In this document: piece after piece, positions 43,758 through 52,696 of the stretch
Numbering within the stretch: the first letter of the stretch is position 1
Layout of the letters: every line of letters starts with the position of its first letter
Assembly: GCA_030066085.1 (NCBI GenBank)
Contig: JASJCI010000038.1
Coordinates: 1-64,000, forward strand
Direction: 5' to 3'
Origin: Gammaproteobacteria bacterium
GTDB lineage: Bacteria > Pseudomonadota > Gammaproteobacteria > GCA-001735895
Length of the DNA stretch: 64,000 nucleotides
Notes under the pieces: generated by a model
What the model was told of the DNA's origin: nothing
Database searches by the model: none
Seen by the model: the letters and a program-made list of their open reading frames with translations, nothing else
Position numbers and translations under genes: made by a program

Positions 43758-44041
43758 TTCGACTCGTGCGCAATCACCCGATATCCGCCCATCGCAGGAG
43801 GTTCGGTAAGGAAGCCACTAAACTCCGCCCAGATTTTTCCAACCTGTTCCTGGTTCGCATTAGACGTTTGTTCAGATTCCACGACGGAGACAACGACACC
43901 GTTGCCATCGGCATCGATCGCATTCGTGAATGAAATCATGCCCTCCATTGCCATAATCGTTGGCATCATATCCTGTAGCTTCGCCTCCGCAGCGGGTACG
44001 GATTCCGGCTTCATCTTATAGGTAGTAATACGTGCAAACAT
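43754..44041 (-). CDS. Small monooxygenase-like (ABM/dabb-type) protein
   Basis: A protein of 95 aa starting at ATG 44041 with GAGGAGG 7 nt upstream, a strong RBS. MFARITTYKMKPESVPAAEAKL begins like an alpha/beta barrel of the antibiotic-biosynthesis-monooxygenase or stress-responsive type, with VVSVVESEQTSNANQEQVGKIW following. Such proteins are small dimers of varied function. The upstream lipoprotein gene is 83 nt away on the same strand. Confidence 0.7.
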   Translation of the reverse strand: MFARITTYKMKPESVPAAEAKLQDMMPTIMAMEGMISFTNAIDADGNGVVVSVVESEQTSNANQEQVGKIWAEFSGFLTEPPAMGGYRVIAHESN

Positions 44042-44123
44042 TTGTCGTCCTCCTCTTTCAGGTAGTTGATTCTGGACGTATCGGGAGCCCCAGGCAACTT
44101 GACCCGGTATCGCCCGACGCTTC

Positions 44124-45671
44124 TCAATCACCGGTTTGGTCACCGGCGCCGGTGGCCGGGTACTGGTCCGCGGCGCGCAGGCGGAAGCGTTTTTCGACCA
44201 GGTCCGGATCGTCGAAATGGCGCCGGCCGACGAACGCGGTGGCCTGGCTGCCGGCCTGGCGCATCGCCCCGGCACTGCGAATTCCCATCGGCCAGAACAG
44301 AAAACGCTCGCCGCGCGCGGTGCCGGGCACCAGCCCATCCTCGCCGAACAGGCTGCGTGCTCCGCCATCCGGCAACGGCAGCGAACGCAGGTCGTCGTAG
44401 TCGGCAAAAAGATAGTCGACGTCGCCATCGACTTCTGCCGGCCAGGCGTTGCGCAGGTAATGCGTGCGTGACTGCAGGCTGACGACCAGGCGCTGGCCGG
44501 CAGCGATACGCGGCAGGCTGGCCGCCGTGAACGCCCACTCGATCGACGCGGCAGGTGCCGCGATCGGTTCCACTCGCGGCGTGGTGAAAAACATGTGGTA
44601 ACAACCGCAGGGATGGATGCTGTCGAACAGCACCGGCTCGCCGTCGGGCGCCAGCGTTACGCGCCAGGCAAGGCCGTCGAGCCGGCCGGCCAGCAGGTCC
44701 AGCCAGTGCGCGGCCGGCCGCTCCGGGAACCAGGCGACGTACACCAGCTGCAGCAGGCTGCGGTTGTCGACGCGGGTATAGTCGATGCGGGTATAGACGG
44801 TCGGACGGGCCAGGTCGATGCCCGGTACCGGCCCGCCGTTCCAGTAGGGCTGGCCGATGCGATCGAAATCGCCGGCGGTCTCGATTTCGAACACCGGTGC
44901 GTAGGTGGCGAACAGGCGCGACCGCTGCTCCCGCGACAACTGCGCGATACCGAGGGGATGACGCGCCGCGCGTGCCAGCAGATCGCGCACTTCCGCCCGC
45001 GTGTAACCGTCGACGTCCGCCGGGCGATAACGCAGCAGATCGGCGACGGGCGCCTTGCCGCGCCGCACCGCCTCGATTTCCGCCGCGGCCCTTTCCTGCC
45101 AGTTCTCGACCCCGGCATGAAACGGCAAACGGGTCAGCTCGTACAGCCCGAGCGCCCGCTTGAGCGAGCTGTAATCGTCATCGACCCGCGCACGGCGCGC
45201 AAGTACTTCGCTGTATTCGCCCGCGGGCAAATCGACGCGCGCCAGCTGCATGGCACATTCCTGCAGGCGGGTCAGCAGGGCGTCGCGGCCGGCGTCATCC
45301 AGCGCGCGCACGGCCGGGTCGGGCAGATTGTCGATTTCGATCCGGCGGCCGATGACATCCAGTTCGCGCAGGCGTTGGAGCCAGGCCGCGTTGGTCGCGG
45401 CATCGTCGCCGGCTTGCTGGCGGAAGGACGCGCTGAAACGATCGACGCGCAGGTAGGGAAATCCATCGATGCGGCGCGCGCCGATATCGGCCACGCCCGC
45501 GGCGGCTATCGCGCGGTCGAGCGCGCGGAACCAGTGCGCACATTCGCGCAGCGCGCTGTCGCCGGCTTCGAGATGCTCCCGGTGCGGCGCCTGGATAGCG
45601 GCGCAACCGGCCAGGCTCGCCAGCACGAGCAGCAGCGGACCGATTTTTGCGAATGCCGGTTGCTTCTTCAT
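44124..45671 (-). CDS. Large uncharacterised lipoprotein
   Basis: A protein of 515 aa from ATG 45671. Signal peptide with lipobox LASLAGC (residues ~15-22), so probably lipid-anchored on the periplasmic side. The mature part has a helical N-terminal half and a beta-rich C-terminal half with SIHPCGCYHMFFTTP and RSLFGEDGLVPGTARGERFLFWPMG. No family was recognised. The CxC-x-H arrangement in HPCGCYH could bind metal. It lies 100 bp downstream of soxG in the same direction but is probably a separate unit. Confidence 0.7.
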   Translation of the reverse strand: MKKQPAFAKIGPLLLVLASLAGCAAIQAPHREHLEAGDSALRECAHWFRALDRAIAAAGVADIGARRIDGFPYLRVDRFSASFRQQAGDDAATNAAWLQRLRELDVIGRRIEIDNLPDPAVRALDDAGRDALLTRLQECAMQLARVDLPAGEYSEVLARRARVDDDYSSLKRALGLYELTRLPFHAGVENWQERAAAEIEAVRRGKAPVADLLRYRPADVDGYTRAEVRDLLARAARHPLGIAQLSREQRSRLFATYAPVFEIETAGDFDRIGQPYWNGGPVPGIDLARPTVYTRIDYTRVDNRSLLQLVYVAWFPERPAAHWLDLLAGRLDGLAWRVTLAPDGEPVLFDSIHPCGCYHMFFTTPRVEPIAAPAASIEWAFTAASLPRIAAGQRLVVSLQSRTHYLRNAWPAEVDGDVDYLFADYDDLRSLPLPDGGARSLFGEDGLVPGTARGERFLFWPMGIRSAGAMRQAGSQATAFVGRRHFDDPDLVEKRFRLRAADQYPATGAGDQTGD

Positions 45672-45770
45672 GCGGTTGACTCGATGTGCGCGCGTTTGAT
45701 CAGGTGTCACGCGCTGTTAGCGCGGCAACAGGCGCCGGGGCGGTCTGTGCCACTCGACGCCGGCGCCGCG

Positions 45771-46349
45771 CTATTCGAGCGCGATCGCCGCGTCCTGTAA
45801 CCAGGTCAGCAGGTAGTCGGCGAAACTGCGCCGGATGATCACTTCGAAACCGGCTCCGTCGGCCAGCGGCGACAGCGTCATGCCGGCCTTGGCCAGCCGC
45901 GTCTGCGCACACTGCCCGGGCTGGAACACGCGCGCATGCAGGTCGAACGGGCAATCGGTCGCAAGCAGTTCGCCGGCACGCTCGCCGCTGACGTGAATCA
46001 TCGTCAGGCCGCTGGAATTGTCGACTACCGAACTGAATACGCCGGCGAGCGCCTTTTCCAGTTTCGTCTTCAGGGCGGCCTGCTGGCCGGGCGGCGTCAC
46101 GATCAGCCATTCGTCCGGGCCCAGCCAGTAGATGCGGTTGTCGCCGGCATCGAGCACGGTATTGGCCGCGGTCGGTACCTCGACACCGAGCACCTTGAGG
46201 CAGGCGGCGACAAAGCCGGTGTGCCCGGGCCGGCCACGCAGGTTGAGGTAACCGTTGAACGCCTTTTCCTCGATGCGCGGCGCGTTGCCCGCGGGCTCGC
46301 CGAGCTCGATTTGCACCAGGGGGGATTCCTGCTGGAACAGGTCAGACAT
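45771..46349 (-). CDS. soxG: Sarcosine oxidase gamma subunit
   Basis: A protein of 192 aa. It overlaps the 3' end of soxA by 8 nt. The YWLGPDEWLIVTPPGQQAAL segment and SFADYLLTWLQDAAIALE tail match the SoxG/GcvT-like gamma subunit. It completes the heterotetramer that oxidatively demethylates sarcosine to glycine, giving H2O2 and 5,10-methylene-THF. No glyA, purU or folD gene follows, unlike many sox operons. Confidence 0.9.
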   Translation of the reverse strand: MSDLFQQESPLVQIELGEPAGNAPRIEEKAFNGYLNLRGRPGHTGFVAACLKVLGVEVPTAANTVLDAGDNRIYWLGPDEWLIVTPPGQQAALKTKLEKALAGVFSSVVDNSSGLTMIHVSGERAGELLATDCPFDLHARVFQPGQCAQTRLAKAGMTLSPLADGAGFEVIIRRSFADYLLTWLQDAAIALE

Positions 46350-49300
46350 TTTGCTTCTCCCCGTCCTTGTCGTAGAACAGCGGTTCGGTAATCGTCGCCT
46401 GGATTACGCGGCCGCTGGCGAGCGGCGCGTACACCGTCTCGCCCATGCGCGCGCGGCCGCCCTTGACCAGCGCCAGCGCGATCGAGTGGCCGCAGCAGGC
46501 GCTGAAATAACTGGAGCTGACGTGCCCCACCATCGGCACCGGCTTCGGCGCTCGCGGGTCGTCGACCAGCTGCGCGCCCTCGGGAATCACGCTTTGCGGA
46601 TCCTCGGTCAGCAGGCCTACCAGCTGCTTGCGGTCCTTGCGCACCGAGTCGGGACGCGACAGCGAGCGCTTGCCGATGAAATCGGCCTTGGTTTTCGACA
46701 GCGCCCAGCCCAGGCCCAGGTCGTCGACCGTCACCGAGCCGTCGGTATCCTGGCCGACGATCACGTAACCCTTTTCCGCGCGCAGCACGTGCATGGTTTC
46801 GGTACCGTAAGGCGTGATGTCGAAGGGCTCGCCAGCCTGCATCAGCTTTTCCCACATGAAACGACCGTGGTTGGCCGGCACGTTGACTTCGTAGGCGAGT
46901 TCGCCGGAGAAGCTGATGCGATTGACGCGGCACTCGACGTCCTCGATGGTGCCGGCGCGGGTTGCCATGAACGGAAACGCCTCGGCGCTGAAATCGATTC
47001 CGTCGACCACCGCGGACACGACCTCGCGGCTCTTCGGCCCGACCACCGCGGCGGTCGCCCAGTGATCGGTCACGGAGGTCAGGAACACCTCCATTTGCGG
47101 CCACTCGGTCTGCAGCCAGCGCTCCATCCACGCGAACACGCCGGCCGCGCCACCGGTGGTGGTATGCATGAAGAAGTGGTCCTCGGCCAGGCGCAGCGTG
47201 ACGCCGTCGTCCATGACCATGCCATCCTCGCCGAGCATGAAACCGTAACGGCCCTTGCCGACCTCGAGTTTCTGCCAGTTGTTGGTGTAGATCATCTCGA
47301 GAAACTCGGCCGAGTCCTTGCCGCGAATCTCGATTTTGCCCAGCGTCGATGCATCGAGAATGCCGACACTGTCGCGGATCGCAAGGCATTCGCGGTTGAC
47401 CGCGGCGTGCATGTCTTCGCCCGCTTGCGGGTAGTACCAAGGACGTTTCCACTGGCCGACATCTTCGAACTCGGCGCCGTTTTCCTCGTGCCAGGCATGC
47501 ATTGCGGTCTTGCGCACCGGGTCGAACAGCTTGTCACCCAGGTTCTGGCCGGCAAAGGCACCGAAAGTGATCGGGGTGTAGTTCGGCCGGTAGGTCGTGG
47601 TACCGGTTTCGGCAATCGTCTGGCCGAGCGCTTCGGCGAGGATCGCCATGCCGTTGATGTTGCCGAGCTTGCCCTGGTCGGTGCCGAAGCCCATCGCGGT
47701 GTAACGCTTGACGTGTTCGACCGAGTGGAAACCTTCGCGCGTCGCGAGCTGGATATCGGCCGCACCGACATCGTTCTGCATGTCGACGAAAGCCTTGGGA
47801 CCGCGGCCGCGGGCATAATGCGACGGTACGTTCCACAACGGCAGTATCGCTTCGCTGACCACCGGGTCGGTTTCCGGGACCTGCAGCACGACGTCGAAGC
47901 CGCAGGCGCGAACCGCGTCCGCCCCGGCGCTCGCACCCTCGGCGAGACATCCCGCCAGGTCGAGCGTACCGTTGGCGCCGCCAACGGAGCACTGTGCCTG
48001 GGCCGACTGTCCCGGCCGGAACATGGCCGTTTCATCGTCCCACACCGGCCGCCCGCCGGACTGCGCGTGCAGGTGTACCGCCGGGCTCCAGCCGCCGGAC
48101 AGCGCGAGCAGGTCGCAGGCAATCGTTTTGGCATTGCCGCTGACCGTGGTGCCGTCGCTCGACATGCGCATGACCTGCACCGAACGCAGCTGTTTGTGAC
48201 CGCCGGTATCGACCACGACGTGGCCGTTCATGACCTGGATGCCGGCGCTGCGCACGGTATTGGCAAGTTCGCTGGACGAATCCGCACGCGCGTCAACCAC
48301 CGCGACAACCTCGACCCCGGCCGCCTTCAGGTCCAACGCCGCCTGGTAGGCGCTGTCGTTGTTGGTGAAGATGACCGCCTGCTTGCCGGGCTGCACGCCG
48401 TAGCGGTTGCAATAGATCGAGACCGCCGACGCCTGCATGATGCCGGGGCGATCGTTGTTGGCGAACACCAGCGGGCGCTCCTGCGCGCCGGTCGCGAGAA
48501 TCACCTGGTGCGCGCGCACCTGCCACAGCTTTTCGCGCGCACCGCTGCGTTCCGCCAGCGGCAGATGGTCGGTCAGGCGCTGCTGGATCGTCAGGAAATT
48601 GTAGTCGTGGTAGCCGAACACGGTACCGCGCGGCAGCAGCGTGACCTCGGGCAGGCTCTCGAGCTCGGCCACCGCACCCGCGATCCAGTCGCTCGCCTCG
48701 ACAGCGTCGATCCGTGCCCGGCTGCCGAGGGTCTGGCCGCCGAATTCAGCCTGCTCGTCGGCCAGGATCACGCGCGCGCCCGCGCGCGCCGCGGTCAGCG
48801 CGGCCGCAAGCCCGCTGACGCCGCCGCCGACCACCAGCAGGTCGCAGTGACGGTGCGCGTGATCATAGCGATCAGGATCCAGTTCGCGCGGCGGTTCGCC
48901 CAGCCCCGACGCCTTGCGAATAAAGTGTTCGTACTTCATCCACATCGAGCCCGGCCACATGAAGGTCTTGTAGTAGAAACCGGCCGGCATCAGGCGGGCA
49001 AACAGGCTGTTGACCGACATCAGGTCGAAGTCCAGGCTCGGCCAGGCGTTGACCGGCTCGGCAACCAGGTGATCGTAGAGTTCGACCTGGGTACCGCGCG
49101 CGTTCGGGATCGTGCGCGCGCCCTTTTCGACCTGGAAAATCGCGTTGGGCTCCTCGGCGCCCGCGGTCAGGATGCCGCGCGGGCGATGATATTTCCACGA
49201 GCGGCCGACAAAATGCACGCCGTTGGCGAGCAGCGCCGAACACAGCGTATCGCCGGCATAGCCGGTGTAGACCTCGCCGTTGAAGGTGAACTGCAGCGGT

Positions 49301-49350
49301 CGATCGCGATCGATACGACCACCCTCGGCGGTACGAAACGGTTGCGTCAT
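46342..49350 (-). CDS. soxA: Sarcosine oxidase alpha subunit
   Basis: A protein of 1002 aa, normal for SoxA. N-terminal ferredoxin-like region (YTGYAGDTLCSALLANGV), then the NAD-binding LLVVGGGVSGLAAALTAARAG. The C-terminal ~400 residues form a GcvT-like folate-binding domain (RDSVGILDASTLGKIEIRG). It carries the THF site of the heterotetramer. It overlaps soxD by 4 nt and soxG by 8 nt, so all three are translationally coupled. Confidence 0.95.
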   Translation of the reverse strand: MTQPFRTAEGGRIDRDRPLQFTFNGEVYTGYAGDTLCSALLANGVHFVGRSWKYHRPRGILTAGAEEPNAIFQVEKGARTIPNARGTQVELYDHLVAEPVNAWPSLDFDLMSVNSLFARLMPAGFYYKTFMWPGSMWMKYEHFIRKASGLGEPPRELDPDRYDHAHRHCDLLVVGGGVSGLAAALTAARAGARVILADEQAEFGGQTLGSRARIDAVEASDWIAGAVAELESLPEVTLLPRGTVFGYHDYNFLTIQQRLTDHLPLAERSGAREKLWQVRAHQVILATGAQERPLVFANNDRPGIMQASAVSIYCNRYGVQPGKQAVIFTNNDSAYQAALDLKAAGVEVVAVVDARADSSSELANTVRSAGIQVMNGHVVVDTGGHKQLRSVQVMRMSSDGTTVSGNAKTIACDLLALSGGWSPAVHLHAQSGGRPVWDDETAMFRPGQSAQAQCSVGGANGTLDLAGCLAEGASAGADAVRACGFDVVLQVPETDPVVSEAILPLWNVPSHYARGRGPKAFVDMQNDVGAADIQLATREGFHSVEHVKRYTAMGFGTDQGKLGNINGMAILAEALGQTIAETGTTTYRPNYTPITFGAFAGQNLGDKLFDPVRKTAMHAWHEENGAEFEDVGQWKRPWYYPQAGEDMHAAVNRECLAIRDSVGILDASTLGKIEIRGKDSAEFLEMIYTNNWQKLEVGKGRYGFMLGEDGMVMDDGVTLRLAEDHFFMHTTTGGAAGVFAWMERWLQTEWPQMEVFLTSVTDHWATAAVVGPKSREVVSAVVDGIDFSAEAFPFMATRAGTIEDVECRVNRISFSGELAYEVNVPANHGRFMWEKLMQAGEPFDITPYGTETMHVLRAEKGYVIVGQDTDGSVTVDDLGLGWALSKTKADFIGKRSLSRPDSVRKDRKQLVGLLTEDPQSVIPEGAQLVDDPRAPKPVPMVGHVSSSYFSACCGHSIALALVKGGRARMGETVYAPLASGRVIQATITEPLFYDKDGEKQNV

Positions 49351-49631
49351 TTACCGGCCTCGCTCGGGGGTGTTTCACCGATCTTGTAGGTGCCGCTGAT
49401 CTCGTAGGTCACCGTGTCGCGTTCGACGTTGAAGTACCGTCGGCAGCCGGCGGCGTGATTCCACTGCTCGCGGTGCAGGCCTTTCGGATTCTTGCGCATG
49501 AACAGGTAGTCCGCCCATTCTTCGTCGGTCAGCTTTTCGGTTTCCAGCGGGCGCGCGATGTGGGCTTCGCCGGCATAAGAGAATTCGGTCTCGTCGCGTA
49601 CACCGCACCACGGACACTCTATAAGCAGCAT
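49347..49631 (-). CDS. soxD: Sarcosine oxidase delta subunit
   Basis: A protein of 94 aa from ATG 49631 with GGAGG 8 nt upstream. The zinc ligands are in ECPWCG and later the H..GC pair (NHAAGCRRYF). The small delta subunit binds zinc and stabilises the complex. It starts 18 nt from the edge of the palindromic element at 49650-49829; its RBS is only 4 nt from that element. Confidence 0.93.
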   Translation of the reverse strand: MLLIECPWCGVRDETEFSYAGEAHIARPLETEKLTDEEWADYLFMRKNPKGLHREQWNHAAGCRRYFNVERDTVTYEISGTYKIGETPPSEAGK

Positions 49632-49649
49632 TTGTGGAATCCTCCGATC

Positions 49650-49829
49650 AGCCGTGATGGCTCGCCACACTTCGTAGCGAGGGCGCCGAGATGCCGATGT
49701 GGCGTGGTGCACGGACCAGAAGACGGCGCAGGCGCAGCAGAGCCTGCGTTGAGCCGTCTGGCGGGAGTAGGCCGCGCCACAGCGAGTATATCGGCGTCCG
49801 CAGTAGAAGGGTGGCGAGTCATCACGGCT
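49650..49829. repeat. 180-bp palindromic element between soxB and soxD
   Basis: The two ends are 19-bp inverted copies with one mismatch: AGCCGTGATG at 49650 and CATCACGGCT ending 49829. The pairing continues inward through CTCGCCAC, CTTC, CGCCGA, TGTGGCG and the central GACGGC...GCCGTC, so almost the whole 180 bp folds into one imperfect hairpin. It overlaps the soxB stop by 2 nt and ends 4 nt before the soxD RBS. It looks like a MITE-type insertion. No target-site duplication is obvious. Confidence 0.8.
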
Positions 49830-51078
49830 AGTGGGCGACGCCGGCGGCGCCGTGTTCGTCGATCAGGTAACCGGTGACGAAGCGGTCGAGCGCAAACGGC
49901 CGGTTGAGTTCGTGCGGTTGGCCGATGGCGACGTTGTGCGCGAACACCCAGCCGGAGCCGGGGGTGGCCTTGAACCCGCCGGTGCCCCAGCCGCAGTTGA
50001 AATACAGCCCCTTGACCGGGGTGTTACCGATGATCGGGCAGGCGTCGGGAGCGGTGTCGACGATGCCGCCCCACTGGCGATTCATGCGTACCCGGCGCAG
50101 GATCGGGAACATTTCGCAGATCGCGGCGACGGTATGCTCGATGGTCGGGAAGCTGCCGCGCTGGCCGTAGCCGTTGTAGCTGTCGATACCGGCGCCGATG
50201 ACGAGGTCGCCCTTGTCGGACTGGCTGATGTAGCCATGCACCGCGTTCGACATGATGACGGTATGAATGATCGGCTTGATCGGTTCCGAAACCAGCGCCT
50301 GCAGCGGGTGGCTCTCGATCGGCATGCGAAAACCGGCCATGTCGGCCAGCACCGAGCAGTGGCCGGCGACAACCACGCCGATCTTCTTCGCCTTGATACT
50401 GCCGCGCGTGGTTTCGACCCCGGTGACGGCACCATTTTCCTGGCGGATCGCGGTGACCTCGCAGTTCTGGATGATGTCGACACCCATGCGGTCCGCGCCG
50501 CGAGCGAATCCCCAGGCGACCGCGTCGTGACGCGCAACACCGCCGCGCGGCTGGAACGACGAACCGAGAATCGGGTAACGGTTGCCCTGGTCGATGTTGA
50601 TCTCGGGGATCGCGGCCTTGATCTGCTGCGGGGTGACCACGTGGCCATCGATGCCGTTGAGGCGGTTGGCGTTGACGCGGCGCTCGATATCGCGCATGTC
50701 CTGCAGCGTATGTCCGAGGTTGTACACGCCGCGCTGGCTGAACATGACGTTGTAGTTGAGATCCTGGCTCAGGCCTTCCCACAGCTGCATCGATTTCTCG
50801 TACAGGTGTGCCGACTCGTCCCACAGGTAATTGGAACGCACGATGGTGGTGTTGCGGCCGGTATTGCCGCCGCCGATCCAGCCTTTTTCGAGCACGGCGA
50901 TGTTGGTCATGCCGTGCTCTTTCGCGAGGTAATAGGCGCTGGCAAGCCCGTGACCGCCGCCGCCGATGATAAGCGCGTCGTATTCGGCCTTCGGCTGCGG
51001 GCTGCGCCAGGCCGCGGCCCAGTTCTCGTGGTAACTGACCGCGTTGCGTACCAGCGAAAATATCGAGTACTTGCTCAT
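49828..51078 (-). CDS. soxB: Sarcosine oxidase beta subunit
   Basis: A protein of 416 aa. FAD-binding [18 protein letters not shown], then [13 protein letters not shown], and [15 protein letters not shown], whose His is the known attachment point of the covalent FMN in heterotetrameric sarcosine oxidases. C-terminal [17 protein letters not shown] closes the FAD site. It is the flavin-containing catalytic subunit and the first gene of the leftward soxBDAG operon. Confidence 0.95.
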   Translation of the reverse strand: MSKYSIFSLVRNAVSYHENWAAAWRSPQPKAEYDALIIGGGGHGLASAYYLAKEHGMTNIAVLEKGWIGGGNTGRNTTIVRSNYLWDESAHLYEKSMQLWEGLSQDLNYNVMFSQRGVYNLGHTLQDMRDIERRVNANRLNGIDGHVVTPQQIKAAIPEINIDQGNRYPILGSSFQPRGGVARHDAVAWGFARGADRMGVDIIQNCEVTAIRQENGAVTGVETTRGSIKAKKIGVVVAGHCSVLADMAGFRMPIESHPLQALVSEPIKPIIHTVIMSNAVHGYISQSDKGDLVIGAGIDSYNGYGQRGSFPTIEHTVAAICEMFPILRRVRMNRQWGGIVDTAPDACPIIGNTPVKGLYFNCGWGTGGFKATPGSGWVFAHNVAIGQPHELNRPFALDRFVTGYLIDEHGAAGVAH

Positions 51079-51332
51079 CGAGGGTCCCGAAAAATCAAGG
51101 CGCGTAGGATATCAAGCCAGTCCCGGCGGTCAAAGCCGCGAAAGCGGCGCGAGTCGGATAAAAACAAGTAGATGGCGCATCTGATACACCCCTAAACGCC
51201 TGATACACCGAGGTATTTAATAGCCCGGCCGCGATCGAACCGCGAGCTTCGCGCGCTGCTGCTGCAGCCCGGACCCACCGGGCCTGGAAGCACGGCATCC
51301 GGGCATGTCGCGGGACTTACCACCCTGCTGGG

Positions 51333-51585
51333 CCCCGCGATCAAGTCGCGGGGCGACAACGGGACTTGTCACGACGCGATTCGGCCGGGTCGCGCAGGTT
51401 AGGGTATCTGTTGCTGGCCCCATACTTGCGAGGTTGACCTGGGCCCCGCGATCAAGTCGCGGGGCGACAACGGGACTTGTCGCAACGCGCTTCGGTCGGG
51501 TCGCGCAGGTTAGGGTATCCGTAGCTAGCAGCATGCTTGCGGGGTTGACCCGGGCCCCGCGATCAAGTCGCGGGGCGACAGTGGC
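51333..51585. repeat. 111-bp tandem repeat with REP-like hairpin, ~2.3 copies
   Basis: A 21-bp hairpin with 8-bp arms CCCCGCGA/TCGCGGGG around a TCAAG loop recurs at 51333-51353, 51444-51464 and 51555-51575, each 111 bp apart. The intervening DNA is also conserved (CGACAACGGGACTTGT, GGGTCGCGCAGGTTAGGGTA), so it is a true tandem repeat, not a CRISPR. It fills the 575-bp region 51079-51653, divergent control region of soxB and the EamA gene. No gene is seen there. Confidence 0.85.
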
Positions 51586-51653
51586 GAAAATTCGTTAGAC
51601 ATTCGTGATGGTTGGCCTAGACTGCCCGGCTTTGGGCATACCGCGGGCACCAC

Positions 51654-52553
51654 ATGTTTCACGGCAATTCCAGCGCCCGCGCGATGGCGTTGATGATCAG
51701 CGCCATGCTGATGCTGCCCGGTATCGATGCTATCGCCAAGTGGCTGGCGGGTTCGGTTTCGTCGGGCCAGGTGAGCTGGAGCCGATTCCTGTTCCAGGTC
51801 GTGCTGATGTCGCCGCTGCTGCTGCGCACGCGCGGTCCCTGGCTGACCGCGAGCCTGTGGCTGCATGCCGCGCGCGGGGCGATGATCGCCGGGGCCACGC
51901 TGTTTTTCTTCAGCGGCCTGGCCTACCTGCCGCTGGCCGACGCGATCGCGATCTTTTTCGTCGAACCCTTGCTGGTGACCGCGCTGTCGGCCCTGCTGCT
52001 CGGCGAGGTTATTCACTGGCGGCGGATCTCGGCCATCTGTATCGGCTTCGTCGGCGCGCTGATCGTGATTCGCCCCACTTTCGCCGAGGTGGGCCTGCCG
52101 GCACTGTACCCGCTGGCCGCCGCCACCTGTTATGCCTTTTACATCCTGCTGACCCGTAAACTGGTCAAGGGCGAAGACCCGATCCGACTGCAGTTTTTCG
52201 CCGGTATTTTCGGCTTTCTCGTCATGAGCATCGCGCTTGCCCTCGGCAGCGCCGGCGGCGTCGACATACTCGCCGCGGCACCGCCGACCGCGAGCGAATG
52301 GATGTTACTCGCACTGCTCGGCCTGATTGCAACCGTTTGCCACCTGCTGGTGGTTTACGCCTACCGGCTGGTACCGATCTCGGTACTGGCGCCGTTCCAG
52401 TACGTCGAAATCATCGGCGCCACCCTGCTCGGGCTGGTTATCTTCGGTGACTTTCCGCAGGTGACTACCTGGGTCGGCATCGCGATCATCGTCGGCTCGG
52501 GAATTTACATGTTTCATCGCGAGGCCCGCATGTCGCGCCCGGACGCACCCTGA
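51654..52553 (+). CDS. EamA/DMT superfamily transporter
   Basis: A protein of 299 aa with ten hydrophobic segments in two repeats of about 140 residues. The second half starts PALYPLAAATCYAFYILLTRK. FFFSGLAYLPLADAIAIFFVEPLLV and VLAPFQYVEIIGATLLGLVIFGD are the family's repeat signatures. Such proteins export amino acids or metabolites. It is transcribed away from soxB, across the tandem repeats, and is not obviously linked to sarcosine metabolism. Confidence 0.9.
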   Translation: MFHGNSSARAMALMISAMLMLPGIDAIAKWLAGSVSSGQVSWSRFLFQVVLMSPLLLRTRGPWLTASLWLHAARGAMIAGATLFFFSGLAYLPLADAIAIFFVEPLLVTALSALLLGEVIHWRRISAICIGFVGALIVIRPTFAEVGLPALYPLAAATCYAFYILLTRKLVKGEDPIRLQFFAGIFGFLVMSIALALGSAGGVDILAAAPPTASEWMLLALLGLIATVCHLLVVYAYRLVPISVLAPFQYVEIIGATLLGLVIFGDFPQVTTWVGIAIIVGSGIYMFHREARMSRPDAP

Positions 52554-52696
52554 GTAGCGGCGTAAACGCAACGCGCGCGCCTCCTGCGCGGCGCGCCTGG
52601 CCGATTTCACCGGCAGCGTCTTGCGGCCTCTCGCGCCATCGGTTCTAATGACTGCGGACGCAGTATCTTTCGCTCTGACGCAACCGGAGAACAACG

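Noticed and set aside
46255..49389. Very long open frame (over 1000 codons) on the strand opposite soxA
   Set aside because: It is the mirror of a GC-rich coding gene. SoxA has clear family motifs and the opposite reading has a His/Arg/Val-rich, shadow-like composition.
51200..51300. tRNA-like text (GATCGAACC)
   Set aside because: No cloverleaf arms or anticodon could be built around it.
51333..51585. CRISPR array
   Set aside because: Only three hairpins at 111-bp spacing and the spacers are nearly identical to each other, so it is a tandem repeat.
52554..52696. SAM riboswitch before metY
   Set aside because: The 143-nt leader has GC-rich hairpins but I could not recognise a SAM-binding core; needs a covariance search.
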